In this document: in pieces, positions 16,709 to 26,200 of the stretch
How the letters are laid out: each line of letters starts with the position of its first letter
Position numbering within the stretch: position 1 is the first letter of the stretch
Assembly: GCF_017310035.1 (NCBI RefSeq)
Contig: NZ_CP022296.1
Span: 3,658,001-3,722,000 of the forward strand
Direction: 5' to 3'
Length of the DNA: 64,000 nucleotides
DNA from: Nocardioides sp. S5
GTDB taxonomy: Bacteria > Actinomycetota > Actinomycetes > Propionibacteriales > Nocardioidaceae
Position numbers and translations under genes: made by a program
Notes under the pieces: generated by a model
Databases searched by the model: none
Told to the model about the DNA's origin: nothing
What the model saw: only the letters and a program-made list of their open reading frames with translations

Positions 16709-17614
16709 TCACGCGTCGAAGACGTCGCCCAGCTCCCCCACCCGGGCGAGCACCTGCTCGAGCGTGAGCTGCTCAAGGGCGAGCTCGTCCTCGGCCCCGG
16801 CCTCGACCTCGTCCCAGGTGAGCGGGGTCGCCACGGTGGGCCGCTCGCGCCCGCGCAGGGAGTAGGGCGAGACCGTCGTCTTGGACCCGGAGTTCTGCGA
16901 CCAGTCGAGGAACACCTTGCCGGGGCGCTTCGCCTTGGTCATGGTCGCCGTCACCAGGTCGGGGTGCTCCTTCTGGAGCCCCTCGGCCACCTCCTTGGCC
17001 AGCGCCGTGGTGCCGTCGCTGTCGAGGCTCGACCGTCCAGTGGCCGGCAGGTGGGCGTAGAGGTGCAGGCCCTTGCTGCCGCTGGTGACCGGCGTACAGA
17101 CCAGGTCGCGCTCAGCGAGCGCCTCGCGGACCATGAGTGCGACCTGCGCGCACTCGTGGAGACCGGCGGGCTCGCCGGGGTCGAGGTCGATGACCAGCCG
17201 GTCGGGGTGGCGCGGCGTGCCGTCGGGGTCGACCCGCCACTGGTGGACGTGCAGCTCGAGGGCGGCGAGGTTGGCCAGCCACGTGAGCGTCGCGAGGTCG
17301 TCGCAGATCGGGAAGCGGATGGTGCCGTCGCCCTTGCCGGATCGCGAGCCGGTGGTCGGCACCTCGACGGTGCGCACCCACGACGGGGTGCCGGGCGGGG
17401 CGTTCTTCTCGAAGAAGCTCGACCCCTCCACGCCGTGCGGCCAGCGGATGCGGGTGACGGCGCGGTCCCTGAGGTGCGGCAGGAGCACCGGCGAGACCTG
17501 GGCGTAGTAGTTGAGCACCTCCCCCTTCGTCGTGCCCGTGCGTGGGTAGAGCACCTTGTCGAGGTTGCTGATCGTCAGCGTGCGGCCCTCGACGTCGACC
17601 TGGACCTCGGTCAT
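16709..17614 (-). CDS. LigD-type NHEJ primase-polymerase
   Basis: 301 residues. Prim-Pol domain with the metal-binding DxD motif in LVIDLDPGE (about residue 140), the SGSKGLHLYAH nucleotide-binding motif and FLDWSQN as the third motif, all conserved. It fills gaps and adds nucleotides at broken ends during non-homologous end joining with Ku and ligase. Its ATG overlaps the ligase stop as ATGA, so the two are translated together. In many bacteria polymerase and ligase are one LigD protein; here they are separate. Confidence 0.93.
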   Translation of the reverse strand: MTEVQVDVEGRTLTISNLDKVLYPRTGTTKGEVLNYYAQVSPVLLPHLRDRAVTRIRWPHGVEGSSFFEKNAPPGTPSWVRTVEVPTTGSRSGKGDGTIRFPICDDLATLTWLANLAALELHVHQWRVDPDGTPRHPDRLVIDLDPGEPAGLHECAQVALMVREALAERDLVCTPVTSGSKGLHLYAHLPATGRSSLDSDGTTALAKEVAEGLQKEHPDLVTATMTKAKRPGKVFLDWSQNSGSKTTVSPYSLRGRERPTVATPLTWDEVEAGAEDELALEQLTLEQVLARVGELGDVFDA

Positions 17615-18540
17615 CCGCTCACGTCCTCGGGTCCGATGTCGGTGCGGACGCCGCGGTAGGACGGCTGCCGCAGGCGGGTGACGGGCATCTTGTTCAGCGA
17701 GTCGACGTCGACGACGAGGAACGGCTCCACCCACCGCGTGCCGCGCGCGTCCGCGGCCGGCACGTCGTCGGCGAAGGGGCTGACCCCGACCTCCCGGCCC
17801 GCGAGCTGCTCACCGAGCAGCCGGCTCGCGGCGCCGCCGATGCCGCTGCCGACGCGCCCGCGGTAGAGCAGCCCCTCCGCGGTCGGCTTCCCCACCAGCA
17901 GCGCGGCGAGGCGGTCCTTGGTCCCCTCCTGCGGGCGCCAGCCGCCGACGACGAAGGAGAAGCGGTGCCGGTGGGCGAACTTCAGCCACGCCTTGCTCCG
18001 CACCCCGGGCTGGTAGGTCGAGGTCAGCCGCTTCGACACGATCCCCTCGAGCCCCTGCGTCAGCGTGGCCTCGCGCAGCATCGCCCCGTCGTCGTACGTC
18101 GGCGGCACCTGCCAACCGCCGAGGTCGAGCCCCTCGAGGATCTCGCGGCGCTCCGCCAGCGGCAGCCCGGTCAGGTCGCGGCCGTCGAGGCGCATCACGT
18201 CGAACACCATGAAGGTCGCCGGCACGCTCTTCGCGAGCCGGGCCGCGGTCGTCGCGGAGCGGACGTGCATCCGCTCCTGGATCACCGCGAAGTCCGGCAC
18301 CCCTGCGTCGTTGATGCCGATGACCTCGCCGTCGACGAGGAGGTCGCGCCCACCCATCGGGGCGGGGCTGAGGTCGGGCCACGCGACAGTGGCGTCGTTG
18401 CCGTTGCGGGTGGTCAGCCGGGCCCGGTCGCCGCCTGCCGGCACGTCGGCGAGCATGCGTACGCCGTCCCACTTGACCTCGTGGGACCACTCGTCGCCCG
18501 TGGGGACGACGTCTCCCTTGGTGGCGAGCATGGGACGCAT
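17611..18540 (-). CDS. ATP-dependent DNA ligase (LigD ligase-like)
   Basis: 309 residues. Catalytic Lys23 sits in EVKWDGVR (motif I), followed by LLVDGEVI (motif III-like), GLEGIVSKR (motif IV) and KAWLKF (motif V), then the OB-fold C-terminal domain. It seals double-strand breaks with Ku and the coupled polymerase. The start at 18540 leaves only 16 bases to the divergent Ku gene; a second Met at codon 4 is an alternative. No room exists for a normal leader, so transcripts are probably leaderless or start inside the opposing gene. Confidence 0.93.
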   Translation of the reverse strand: MRPMLATKGDVVPTGDEWSHEVKWDGVRMLADVPAGGDRARLTTRNGNDATVAWPDLSPAPMGGRDLLVDGEVIGINDAGVPDFAVIQERMHVRSATTAARLAKSVPATFMVFDVMRLDGRDLTGLPLAERREILEGLDLGGWQVPPTYDDGAMLREATLTQGLEGIVSKRLTSTYQPGVRSKAWLKFAHRHRFSFVVGGWRPQEGTKDRLAALLVGKPTAEGLLYRGRVGSGIGGAASRLLGEQLAGREVGVSPFADDVPAADARGTRWVEPFLVVDVDSLNKMPVTRLRQPSYRGVRTDIGPEDVSG

Positions 18541-18556
18541 GGGACATGCTTACCCC

Positions 18557-19507
18557 ATGCGAGCCATCTGGAAGGGCGCAGTCTCCTTCGGCCTGGTGTC
18601 GGTGCCGGTCAAGCTCTACGCCGCGACCGAGAGCCACGACGTCTCGTTCCGCCAGGTGCACGCCAAGGACGGCGGTCGCATCAAGTACCAGCGCGTCTGC
18701 TCCCTCGACGGCGAGGAGGTGGCGTACGCCGACATCGCCAAGGGCTATGAGACCGAGGACGGCGAGATGGTCATCCTCACCGACGACGACATGGCCGAGC
18801 TGCCGTCGACGTCGTCGCGCGAGATCGCGGTGGAGAAGTTCGTCCCGCGCGACCAGATCGACCCGCTGCTCTTCGAGAAGTCCTACTACCTCGAGCCCGA
18901 GGGCGCCGGCGCCAAGCCGTACGCCCTGCTGCGCCAGGCGCTGCTCGACGCCGACCGGATGGCGGTCGTGACCGTGGCGCTGCGCCAGCGCACCAGCATC
19001 GCGGTGCTGCGGGTCAAGGACGACGTGATCGTGCTGCAGACCATGATGTGGCCCGACGAGATCCGCACCCCCGACTTCTCGGTCGAGGCCGGCGACGTCA
19101 AGGACTCCGAGGTCAAGATGGCCCACATGCTCGTCGAGACGCTCGCCGGCGACTTCGACGCCAGCGAGTTCGAGGACGACTACGCCGGCGCCGTCGAGGC
19201 CCTGGTGAAGTCGAAGATCGAGGGCGGCGAGATCAAGCGCACCGAGACCTCCACCAAGACCTCCGGCGAGGTCGTCGACCTGCTCGCGGCGCTCCAGAAG
19301 TCGGTGGCGGCGGCGAAGTCCGCCCGCGGCGAGGAGGCCGACGAACCCGCGGCGAAGACGGCTCCGGCCAAGAAGTCGGCTGCCGCGAAGAAGGCTCCCG
19401 CGAAGAAGGCTCCCGCCAAGAAGGCTGCGGCCAAGAAGACCACTGCTGCGAAGAAGGCTCCCGCCAAGAAGACCGCTACGAAGAAGCGGGCGAAGAAGGC
19501 CAGCTAG
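18557..19507 (+). CDS. ku: Ku, NHEJ end-binding protein
   Basis: 316 residues starting RAIWKGAVSFGLVSVPVKLY, the characteristic bacterial Ku opening, followed by the ring-forming core (to about residue 250). The C-terminal 50 or so residues are almost entirely Lys, Ala, Pro and Thr in KKAPA-like repeats, a histone-H1-like tail. Such tails help Ku bind DNA non-specifically and slide or thread; lengths vary among actinobacteria. The ATG at 18557 faces the ligase gene across 16 bases. Confidence 0.95.
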   Translation: MRAIWKGAVSFGLVSVPVKLYAATESHDVSFRQVHAKDGGRIKYQRVCSLDGEEVAYADIAKGYETEDGEMVILTDDDMAELPSTSSREIAVEKFVPRDQIDPLLFEKSYYLEPEGAGAKPYALLRQALLDADRMAVVTVALRQRTSIAVLRVKDDVIVLQTMMWPDEIRTPDFSVEAGDVKDSEVKMAHMLVETLAGDFDASEFEDDYAGAVEALVKSKIEGGEIKRTETSTKTSGEVVDLLAALQKSVAAAKSARGEEADEPAAKTAPAKKSAAAKKAPAKKAPAKKAAAKKTTAAKKAPAKKTATKKRAKKAS

Positions 19508-19532
19508 CGGCCCGCACGTCGTGCCACAGAGC

Positions 19533-20978
19533 TCAGCTCGCGGCAGCGACCGGCGTACGCCCGGTGAGCTCGCGCAGCAGCGCGGACACCTCGGCGGCGA
19601 CGGCGACCGCCAGCTCGCGCGGCGATTCCCCGTCGATCTCGGGCACCACGCGGTGCACGACGCCGTCGGCGAGCAGGTCCGTGGCGCGCACCCGCTGGCG
19701 CTGCGCCATCTCGGCGGCGTGGGTGACGTCGCCGTGGACGATGACGCTCGCGCCCTCGGGCGGCAGCGGCGAGAGCCACGCGTGCTCGGTGGCGACCACC
19801 GCCCGGGCCGGCAGGAACGCCAGCGCCCCTCCCCCGCAGCCCTGACCCAGGATCACCGACACCGTCGGCACCGTCATGGTGGTCAGGGTCGCGATGCAGC
19901 GGGCGATCTCGCCGGCGATGGCGCGCTCCTCAGCCTCCGGCGACAGCTCGGCGCCCGGGGTGTCGATGACGCTGACCAGCGGCAGCCCGAGCTCCTCGGC
20001 CAGGCGCATGCCGCGTCGCGCCTCGCGGAGCGCGCCGGGACCCATGGCGTGGCCCGGTGTCTGGCGGGAGCGGTCCTGCCCGATCACGACGCACGGCTGG
20101 CCGTCGAGGCGGGTCAGCGCCACGAGCACGGTGGAGTCGCGCTCGCCCTCGTCGGTGCCGCGCAGCTGGAGGGTGCCGGTGGCGCCGTGGGCGAGCAGGT
20201 CGCGCACACCCGCCCGGTCCGTACGCCGCGTGCGCTCGACGCTGTCCCAGGCGGCGTGGTCCCCGACCGTGCGCGGCGCCCGCGGCTCGAGCAGACCGGG
20301 GCCGGGGCCGTCGACGAGCACGGCGAGGGCCGCGTCGACCATCGCGGGCAGGTCCTCGGCGCCGACGACGCCGTCGATGACACCGGCCGCGGCGAGGTTC
20401 TCCGCGACCTGGACGCCGGGCCGGAAGGGCCGGCCGTTGAGCGCTTCGTAGACCTTCGGTCCGAGGAAGCCGACCAGTGCGCCCGGCTCGGCCACGGTGA
20501 CGTGGCCCAGCGAGCCCCAGGAAGCGTAGACGCCACCGGTCGTGGGGTGGCGCAGGTGCACGAGGTAGGGCAGCCCGGCGGCGCGGTGGTCCATCAGCGC
20601 CCGCGAGATCTCGACCATCCGGACGAAGGCGGGCGTGCCCTCCTGCATCCGGGTGCCACCCGACGCGGTGCTGGCCAGGAGCGGGAGCCCCTCGGCCGTC
20701 GCGCGGCGTACGGCTGCGGTGATGCGGTCCGCGGCGGCGCGGCCGATGGAGCCGGCGAGGAAGGCGAACTCGTTGACCACGACGGCCACGGGGCGCCCGC
20801 GCACCTCACCGCGGCCGGTCACCACCGACTCGTCGGTGCCGGCCTTCTGCGCGGCGGCCTCGAGCACCGCGCGGTAGGCCGGGTCGACCCCGGAGAGGTC
20901 GATCGGTAAGTCCCAGGAGGTGAAGGTGCCCTCGTCGAGCACCAGGTCGAGCATCTCGTGGGAGGTCCAGCGCTTCAC
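19533..20978 (-). CDS. acyl-CoA carboxyltransferase (AccD/AccA-type)
   Basis: 481 residues covering both halves of a biotin-dependent carboxyltransferase: an N-terminal beta-like half (VVVNEFAFLAGSIG, TASGGTRMQEG, HPTTGGVYASWGSLG) and a C-terminal alpha-like half (SVIDTPGAELSPEAEERA, ILGQGCGGGALAF). The GTG start at 20978 overlaps the CoA-transferase stop as GTGA. It transfers carboxyl from carboxybiotin to an acyl-CoA; the substrate is not evident. No biotin carboxylase is nearby, so it must use subunits encoded elsewhere. Confidence 0.88.
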   Translation of the reverse strand: MKRWTSHEMLDLVLDEGTFTSWDLPIDLSGVDPAYRAVLEAAAQKAGTDESVVTGRGEVRGRPVAVVVNEFAFLAGSIGRAAADRITAAVRRATAEGLPLLASTASGGTRMQEGTPAFVRMVEISRALMDHRAAGLPYLVHLRHPTTGGVYASWGSLGHVTVAEPGALVGFLGPKVYEALNGRPFRPGVQVAENLAAAGVIDGVVGAEDLPAMVDAALAVLVDGPGPGLLEPRAPRTVGDHAAWDSVERTRRTDRAGVRDLLAHGATGTLQLRGTDEGERDSTVLVALTRLDGQPCVVIGQDRSRQTPGHAMGPGALREARRGMRLAEELGLPLVSVIDTPGAELSPEAEERAIAGEIARCIATLTTMTVPTVSVILGQGCGGGALAFLPARAVVATEHAWLSPLPPEGASVIVHGDVTHAAEMAQRQRVRATDLLADGVVHRVVPEIDGESPRELAVAVAAEVSALLRELTGRTPVAAAS

Positions 20979-22150
20979 GCGCCACCTCCGCCGACCCACG
21001 CGCGGATCTCGTCGGCGTGCTGGTCGAGCAGAGGCGGGGCGACGTGGTCGCGCCGCGTGACCTCGGCGCCGTCGGCGTCGAAGAAGCGCAGGGGCGGGCC
21101 CGGCAGGGTGATCTCGCCGAGCGTGGGGTGCTCGACGTCGACGAGCAGGCCCTGGCTGGCGACCTGGTCCCACTCGTAGACCTCGTCGAGGCTGCGCACC
21201 TTGCCCGCGGGGATCCCGATCTCGGCCAGGCGGGCCAGCAGCGGCTCGGCGTCCCAGTCGGCGAAGGCCTGCTCGACGAGCGCGATGACGTCCTCGCGGC
21301 GCGCGACGCGCTCGCCGTTGGTGGCCAGGCCCTCGGCGTCGGGGTCGAGCCCGAAGCCCGCGCAGAACTTCTTCCATAGCCCCTCGCTGCCGAGCGCGAT
21401 CTGCACCGCGCCGTCGCGGCAGTGGAACAGGCCGTAGGGCGCGATCGAGGGGTGGTGGTTGCCCTGCGCACGGCCGACCTCGCCGGCCACGGTCCAGCGG
21501 GTGCCCTGGAAGGCGTGCACCCCGACGACCGAGGCCAGCAGCGACGTACGCACCACGGTGCCCTTGCCGGTGCGCTCGCGCTCGTGCAGCGCCGCCATCA
21601 CGCCGTAGGCGCCGTACATCCCCGACAGCAGGTCCGCGATCGGTACGCCGACGCGCTGCGGGTCGTCGGGACCCGAGCCGGTCAGCGACATCAGGCCGGC
21701 CTCGCCCTGCGCGATCTGGTCGTAGCCGGCGCGACCACCCTCCGGACCGTCGTGGCCGAAGCCGGTGATCGAGAGGACGACCAGGCGCGGGTTGCGGCGC
21801 ATCAGCTCCTCGATCCCCAGGCCGAGGCGCTCGAGCACGCCGGTGCGGAAGTTCTCGACGAGCACGTCGGCGCGCTCGACGAGCCCGACCAGGACGTCCT
21901 TGTCGGTCGCATCCTTGAGGTCGAGGGCGATGGACTCCTTGTTGCGGTTGGTGCACAGGAAGTAGGTCGACTGGCGCGCGTCGGGCTCGCCGACGAACGG
22001 CGGGCCCCAGCCGCGGGTGTCGTCGCCGGTGCCGGGCGCCTCCACCTTGATCACGCGGGCACCGAGGTCGCCCAGCATCTGCGTGGCGTGCGGTCCGGCG
22101 AGCGCGCGGGTGAGGTCGACGACGAGCAGGTCGGAGAGGGGGCCGGTCAT
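20975..22150 (-). CDS. CaiB/BaiF (class III) CoA-transferase
   Basis: 391 residues from the ATG at 22150, which has GGGAGG nine bases upstream; the earlier ATG at 22159 would touch that sequence. It begins LLVVDLTRALAGPHATQMLGD and carries the conserved Asp of the family in GYDQIAQGEAGLMS. It moves CoA between an acyl-CoA and a free acid. It is coupled to the carboxyltransferase, suggesting one short acyl-CoA pathway, but the substrate cannot be read from sequence. Confidence 0.92.
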   Translation of the reverse strand: MTGPLSDLLVVDLTRALAGPHATQMLGDLGARVIKVEAPGTGDDTRGWGPPFVGEPDARQSTYFLCTNRNKESIALDLKDATDKDVLVGLVERADVLVENFRTGVLERLGLGIEELMRRNPRLVVLSITGFGHDGPEGGRAGYDQIAQGEAGLMSLTGSGPDDPQRVGVPIADLLSGMYGAYGVMAALHERERTGKGTVVRTSLLASVVGVHAFQGTRWTVAGEVGRAQGNHHPSIAPYGLFHCRDGAVQIALGSEGLWKKFCAGFGLDPDAEGLATNGERVARREDVIALVEQAFADWDAEPLLARLAEIGIPAGKVRSLDEVYEWDQVASQGLLVDVEHPTLGEITLPGPPLRFFDADGAEVTRRDHVAPPLLDQHADEIRAWVGGGGA

Positions 22151-22295
22151 GCGGGCCATCCTCCCGCAGGGTCTCCGAGGGCTGCCACGGCAACTTCCGA
22201 CGCGACCGGACACCCGTGACTGGCAAAACGGCTTCCCCGCACGCGTGCGCAGTCCCTAGGATCAAGCTCACACACAAACCACTCGGGGGTTCACC

Positions 22296-22349
22296 ATGAA
22301 GGTCTTCACGACACTGGCGCTGGTCGTCCTTGCGACGCTCTTGGCGTGA
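22296..22349 (+). CDS. possible 17-aa hydrophobic leader peptide
   Basis: ATG at 22296, preceded by GGGGG about 7 bases upstream, encodes MKVFTTLALVVLATLLA and stops at TGA 22347-22349, 69 bases before the permease GTG at 22419. It resembles a bare signal-sequence core and lies in a permease leader. It could be a regulatory leader peptide or the remnant of a small secreted protein. Confidence 0.4.
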   Translation: MKVFTTLALVVLATLLA

Positions 22350-22418
22350 CCTCGACCCCGCACTCCACAGTGTGTTGGTAGCGGGAGTTCTCTGCCCGCC
22401 ACCGGCCCGCAGCACGCA

Positions 22419-23189
22419 GTGACCCTGCTCGAAGGGATCCTGGTCGTCGCGACCGGATTCGGCGCCGGCGTGCTGTCATCCACGGTCGGGGTCGCCTCCC
22501 TGCTCAGCTTCCCGGTCCTGGTCGCCCTCGGGCTGCCGCCGGTCGTCGCCAACGTCTCCAACACCCTCGGCCTGATCCCCGGCGGGCTGGGCGGCGTCCT
22601 GGGCTATCGCGACGAGGTCCGCGAGGCCGGTCCGATCGCCCGGGCGATCGTCCTCGTCTGCGCCCTGGGCGCCATCGCCGGTGCCGCGCTGCTGATCGGC
22701 CTGCCGCCCGGCGTCTTCGAGGCGATCGTGCCGTGGCTGATCCTCTTCACCTGCCTGCTGGTCGGTGTGCAGCCCCGGGTCGCCCGGTGGCTGCGCCAGC
22801 GGCACGAGGCACACCACGGCGAGGCCCGCGCCGAGCGCCGCCACATGTCCCCTGCCACGACGGCGTTCGCCACGATGACCGGCGTCTACGGCGGCTACTT
22901 CGGCGCCGGTGCCGGCGTCATGATGGTCGCCGTCCTCGGGCTCGGCACCGACCTCGAGCTCCGGGTCGTGAACGGCCTCAAGACGCTGTCGCTGATGGTC
23001 GGCAACGTCGTCGCCGGCCTCATCTTCATCGTCGTGGCCGAGCCGCGCTGGGACGTCGTGGTGACGCTCGCCGCAGGCTCCCTGGTCGGCGGCTACGTCG
23101 GCGCCCGCATCGGGCGCAAGCTGCCCGACGCGGTCTTCCGCTGGGCCGTCGTGGCTGCCGGGGTCGTCGCCGCACTGCTGCTCTTCTGA
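22419..23189 (+). CDS. TSUP (TauE/SafE) family membrane permease
   Basis: 256 residues with about eight membrane segments in two related halves, each with a glycine-rich repeat (GFGAGVLSSTVGVASLLSFP and GVYGGYFGAGAGVMM). Such proteins move sulfite, organosulfonates or related anions across the cell membrane. The start is GTG at 22419; no close strong ribosome-binding sequence is seen. A perfect hairpin follows the stop (23196-23247). Substrate unknown. Confidence 0.9.
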   Translation: MTLLEGILVVATGFGAGVLSSTVGVASLLSFPVLVALGLPPVVANVSNTLGLIPGGLGGVLGYRDEVREAGPIARAIVLVCALGAIAGAALLIGLPPGVFEAIVPWLILFTCLLVGVQPRVARWLRQRHEAHHGEARAERRHMSPATTAFATMTGVYGGYFGAGAGVMMVAVLGLGTDLELRVVNGLKTLSLMVGNVVAGLIFIVVAEPRWDVVVTLAAGSLVGGYVGARIGRKLPDAVFRWAVVAAGVVAALLLF

Positions 23190-23195
23190 CCCGCG

Positions 23196-23247
23196 CCGGA
23201 CGTCATGGCGGGTGGTCGCCCGGACGACCACCCGCCATGACGTCCGG
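23196..23247. terminator. bidirectional hairpin terminator
   Basis: Bases 23196-23218 are the exact reverse complement of 23225-23247: a perfect 23-base stem with a 6-base loop (CCCGGA). It lies between the convergent permease and glutamate dehydrogenase stops and would fold on either RNA strand. There is no T-tract, as is common for actinobacterial terminators. Confidence 0.85.
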
Positions 23248-23267
23248 GGCTCACGTCGGGGCGTACG

Positions 23268-26200
23268 TCAGGAGAGCAGGCCGCGCACTACCCGCAGGCC
23301 GACCGACAGCCGGGCCAGCTCCGCGGTCTCCTCGCGGCAGATCTCCTCGAGGGTGGCAGCCGCACGGGCGACCAGCTCCTCCTCGGAGTCCTCCCACGCA
23401 GCGACCCGGGCCGGTGCGCTGTCGTCGGCGCTCGTCGACTCCAGCACCTGGGCGGTGAGCTGCTGGTGCACGCCGTAGAGGTCGTCGCGCACCGCGGCGC
23501 GGGCCATGGTCTGCCAGCGGTCGTCGCGCGGCAGGGCGAAGATCCGCTCGACCAGCGCGGGCAGGCCGAGCCGTTCGCCGAGGGCGAAGTGGACGCGGGC
23601 CACCTCGACCGGGGCGAGGCCGAGCCGGTCGGCGGTCTCCACGATCCCGAGCAGGGCGTACGCCGACGCGAGCACCGCCACGCGCGAGGCGAGGTCGGCG
23701 GGCACTCCGTGGTCGGTGAGCCGCTTCTCCCGGGCGCGGTAGTCGTCGAGCTCACGCCCGCTCATGATGCCGGGCAGCTCGGCCATCACCGTCTGCACCG
23801 GACCGCGGAAGAACTCGACGGTCGCACTCGAGTCGAGCGGAGGCCGGCGGTTGGTGACCAGCCAGCGCGAGGCGCGCTCGACGAGGGTGCGCATCTCGAT
23901 GCGCATCCGGGTCTGGCGCTCGGCCGGCACCTGGTTGTCGAGGGCGGCGATCTCCTGGCGCAGCGGCAGCGACCCGAAGATCTCGCGCGCGACGAAGTTG
24001 GCACGCGTCAGCTCGGCCGGGCTGGCGCCCGTCTCGCCCTGCAGGCGCGGCCAGAAGGTCATCCCGGCACCGTTGACCAGGTCGTTGACGACCTGGGTCA
24101 CGATGATCTCGCGACGCAGCGGGTGGTCCTCGATCGCCTGCTGGAGGTCCGGCACCATCTGCTTCGGGAAGTAGGCCAGCAGGTCCTCGCGCAGGTAGGG
24201 GTCGTCCGGCAGGTCCGAGCCGATCAGCTCGTCGGCCAGCACGATCTTGGTCCACGCCATCAGCACCGACAGCTCGGGCGCCGACAGCGCCTGCTTGCGG
24301 TCGAGGCGGCGCTTGACCTGGCGGGTGCTGGGCAGGCCCTCGAGGTCGCGGTTGAGCACCCCGCGCCGCTCGAGCGCGCGCATCCAGTCCTCGTGCACGT
24401 GCAGCAGCGACGGCGCGTGGGCCTCGGCGTTGGCGAGCGCGAGGTTCTGCTCGTAGTTGTCGCGCAGCACCAGCGCGCCGACCTCGTCGGTCATCGCGGC
24501 GAGCAGCTCGTTCCGCGACGGCTCGTCCATCGCTTCCGAGCGCACCACGCGGTCGAGCAGGATCTTGATGTTGACCTCGTGGTCCGAGGTGTCCACGCCG
24601 GCGGAGTTGTCGATGAAGTCGGTGTTCATCCGCCCGCCCTTGCCGCCGGCGCCGTAGCGCGCGTACTCGACCCGGCCGAGCTGGGTGAAGCCGAGGTTGC
24701 CGCCCTCGCCGATGCAGCGGGCGCGCAGGTCCCCGCCGTTGACGCGGATGGCGTCGTTGGCCTTGTCGCCGGCGTCGGCGTCGGTCTCCTCCGACGACTT
24801 CACGTAGGTGCCGATGCCGCCGTTCCACAGCAGGTCGACCGGCGCCAGCAGGATCGCCTTCATCAGCTCGGCGGGCGTGAGCGCGGTGACGCCGGAGCCG
24901 AGGCCGAGCACCTCGCGCACCTGCGCCGAGATCGGGATCGACTTCGCCGAGCGCGGCCACACGCCGCCGCCCTCGGAGATCAGCGAGGCGTCGTAGTCCT
25001 TCCAGCTCGAGCGCGGGAGGTCGAAGAGGCGGCGCCGCTCGGCGTACGACGACGCGGCGTCGGGCGCCGGGTCGATGAAGATGTCGCGGTGGTCGAACGC
25101 CGCGACCAGCCGGGTGTGCTCGGAGCAGAGCATGCCGTTGCCGAAGACGTCGCCGGACATGTCGCCGATGCCGACCGCGGTGAAGTCCTCACGCTGGCAG
25201 TCGATGCCCATCTCGCGGAAGTGTCGCTGCACCGAGACCCACGCGCCGCGGGCGGTGATGCCCATCGCCTTGTGGTCGTAGCCCACGGAGCCGCCGGAGG
25301 CGAAGGCGTCGCCGAGCCAGAAGCCGTAGTCCTTGGCCACGCCGTTGGCGATGTCGGAGAAGGTCGCGGTGCCCTTGTCGGCGGCCACCACGAGGTAGGA
25401 GTCGTCGCCGTCGTGGCGCACCACCCCGGTCGGCGGCACGCTCTTGCCGTCGACGAGGTTGTCGGTGATGTCGAGCAGACCGGAGATGAAGGTCTTGTAG
25501 CAGGCCACGCCCTCGGCCAGCCACGCGTCGCGGTCGGAGGGGTCAGGCAGCTGCTTGCAGAAGAACGCGCCCTTCGCACCGACCGGGACGATCACGGTGT
25601 TCTTCACCATCTGCGCCTTGACCAGGCCGAGCACCTCGGTGCGGAAGTCGTCGCGGCGGTCGGACCAGCGCAGGCCACCGCGGGCGACGGCGCCGAAGCG
25701 CAGGTGCGAGCCCTCCACGCGCGGGCTGTAGACGAAGATCTCGTAGCGCGGGCGCGGCTCGGGCAGGTCTGGGATCGCCGACGGCTCGAGCTTGAAGGAG
25801 ATGTAGGGGTGCACCTGCCCCGCGGCGGTGCGCTGGAAGAAGTTCGTGCGGAGCGTGGCGCGCACGAGCGTGCGGTAGGAGCGCAGGATGCGGTCGTGGT
25901 CGAGGCTCACGACGTCGTCGAGCGCCTTGGCCAACCGCTCCTCGATCGCCTCCACCTTGGCGGTGCGCGCCTCCGCGTCCGCCGCGAGGACCCGGCCCTC
26001 GGTGCGGCCCGGGTCGAAGCGTGCCTCGAACAGCTCGACGAGCAGCCGGGTGATGTCGACGTTGTTGCGCAGCGCCTCCTCGATGTAGTCGAGGGCGAAG
26101 GGCGAGTTGCCCTGCTTGAGGTACTTCGCGTAGGCGCGGAGCACCGTGGCCTGGCGCCACGTCAGTCCGGCGGCCAGGACGAGCTGGTTGAACCCGTCGA

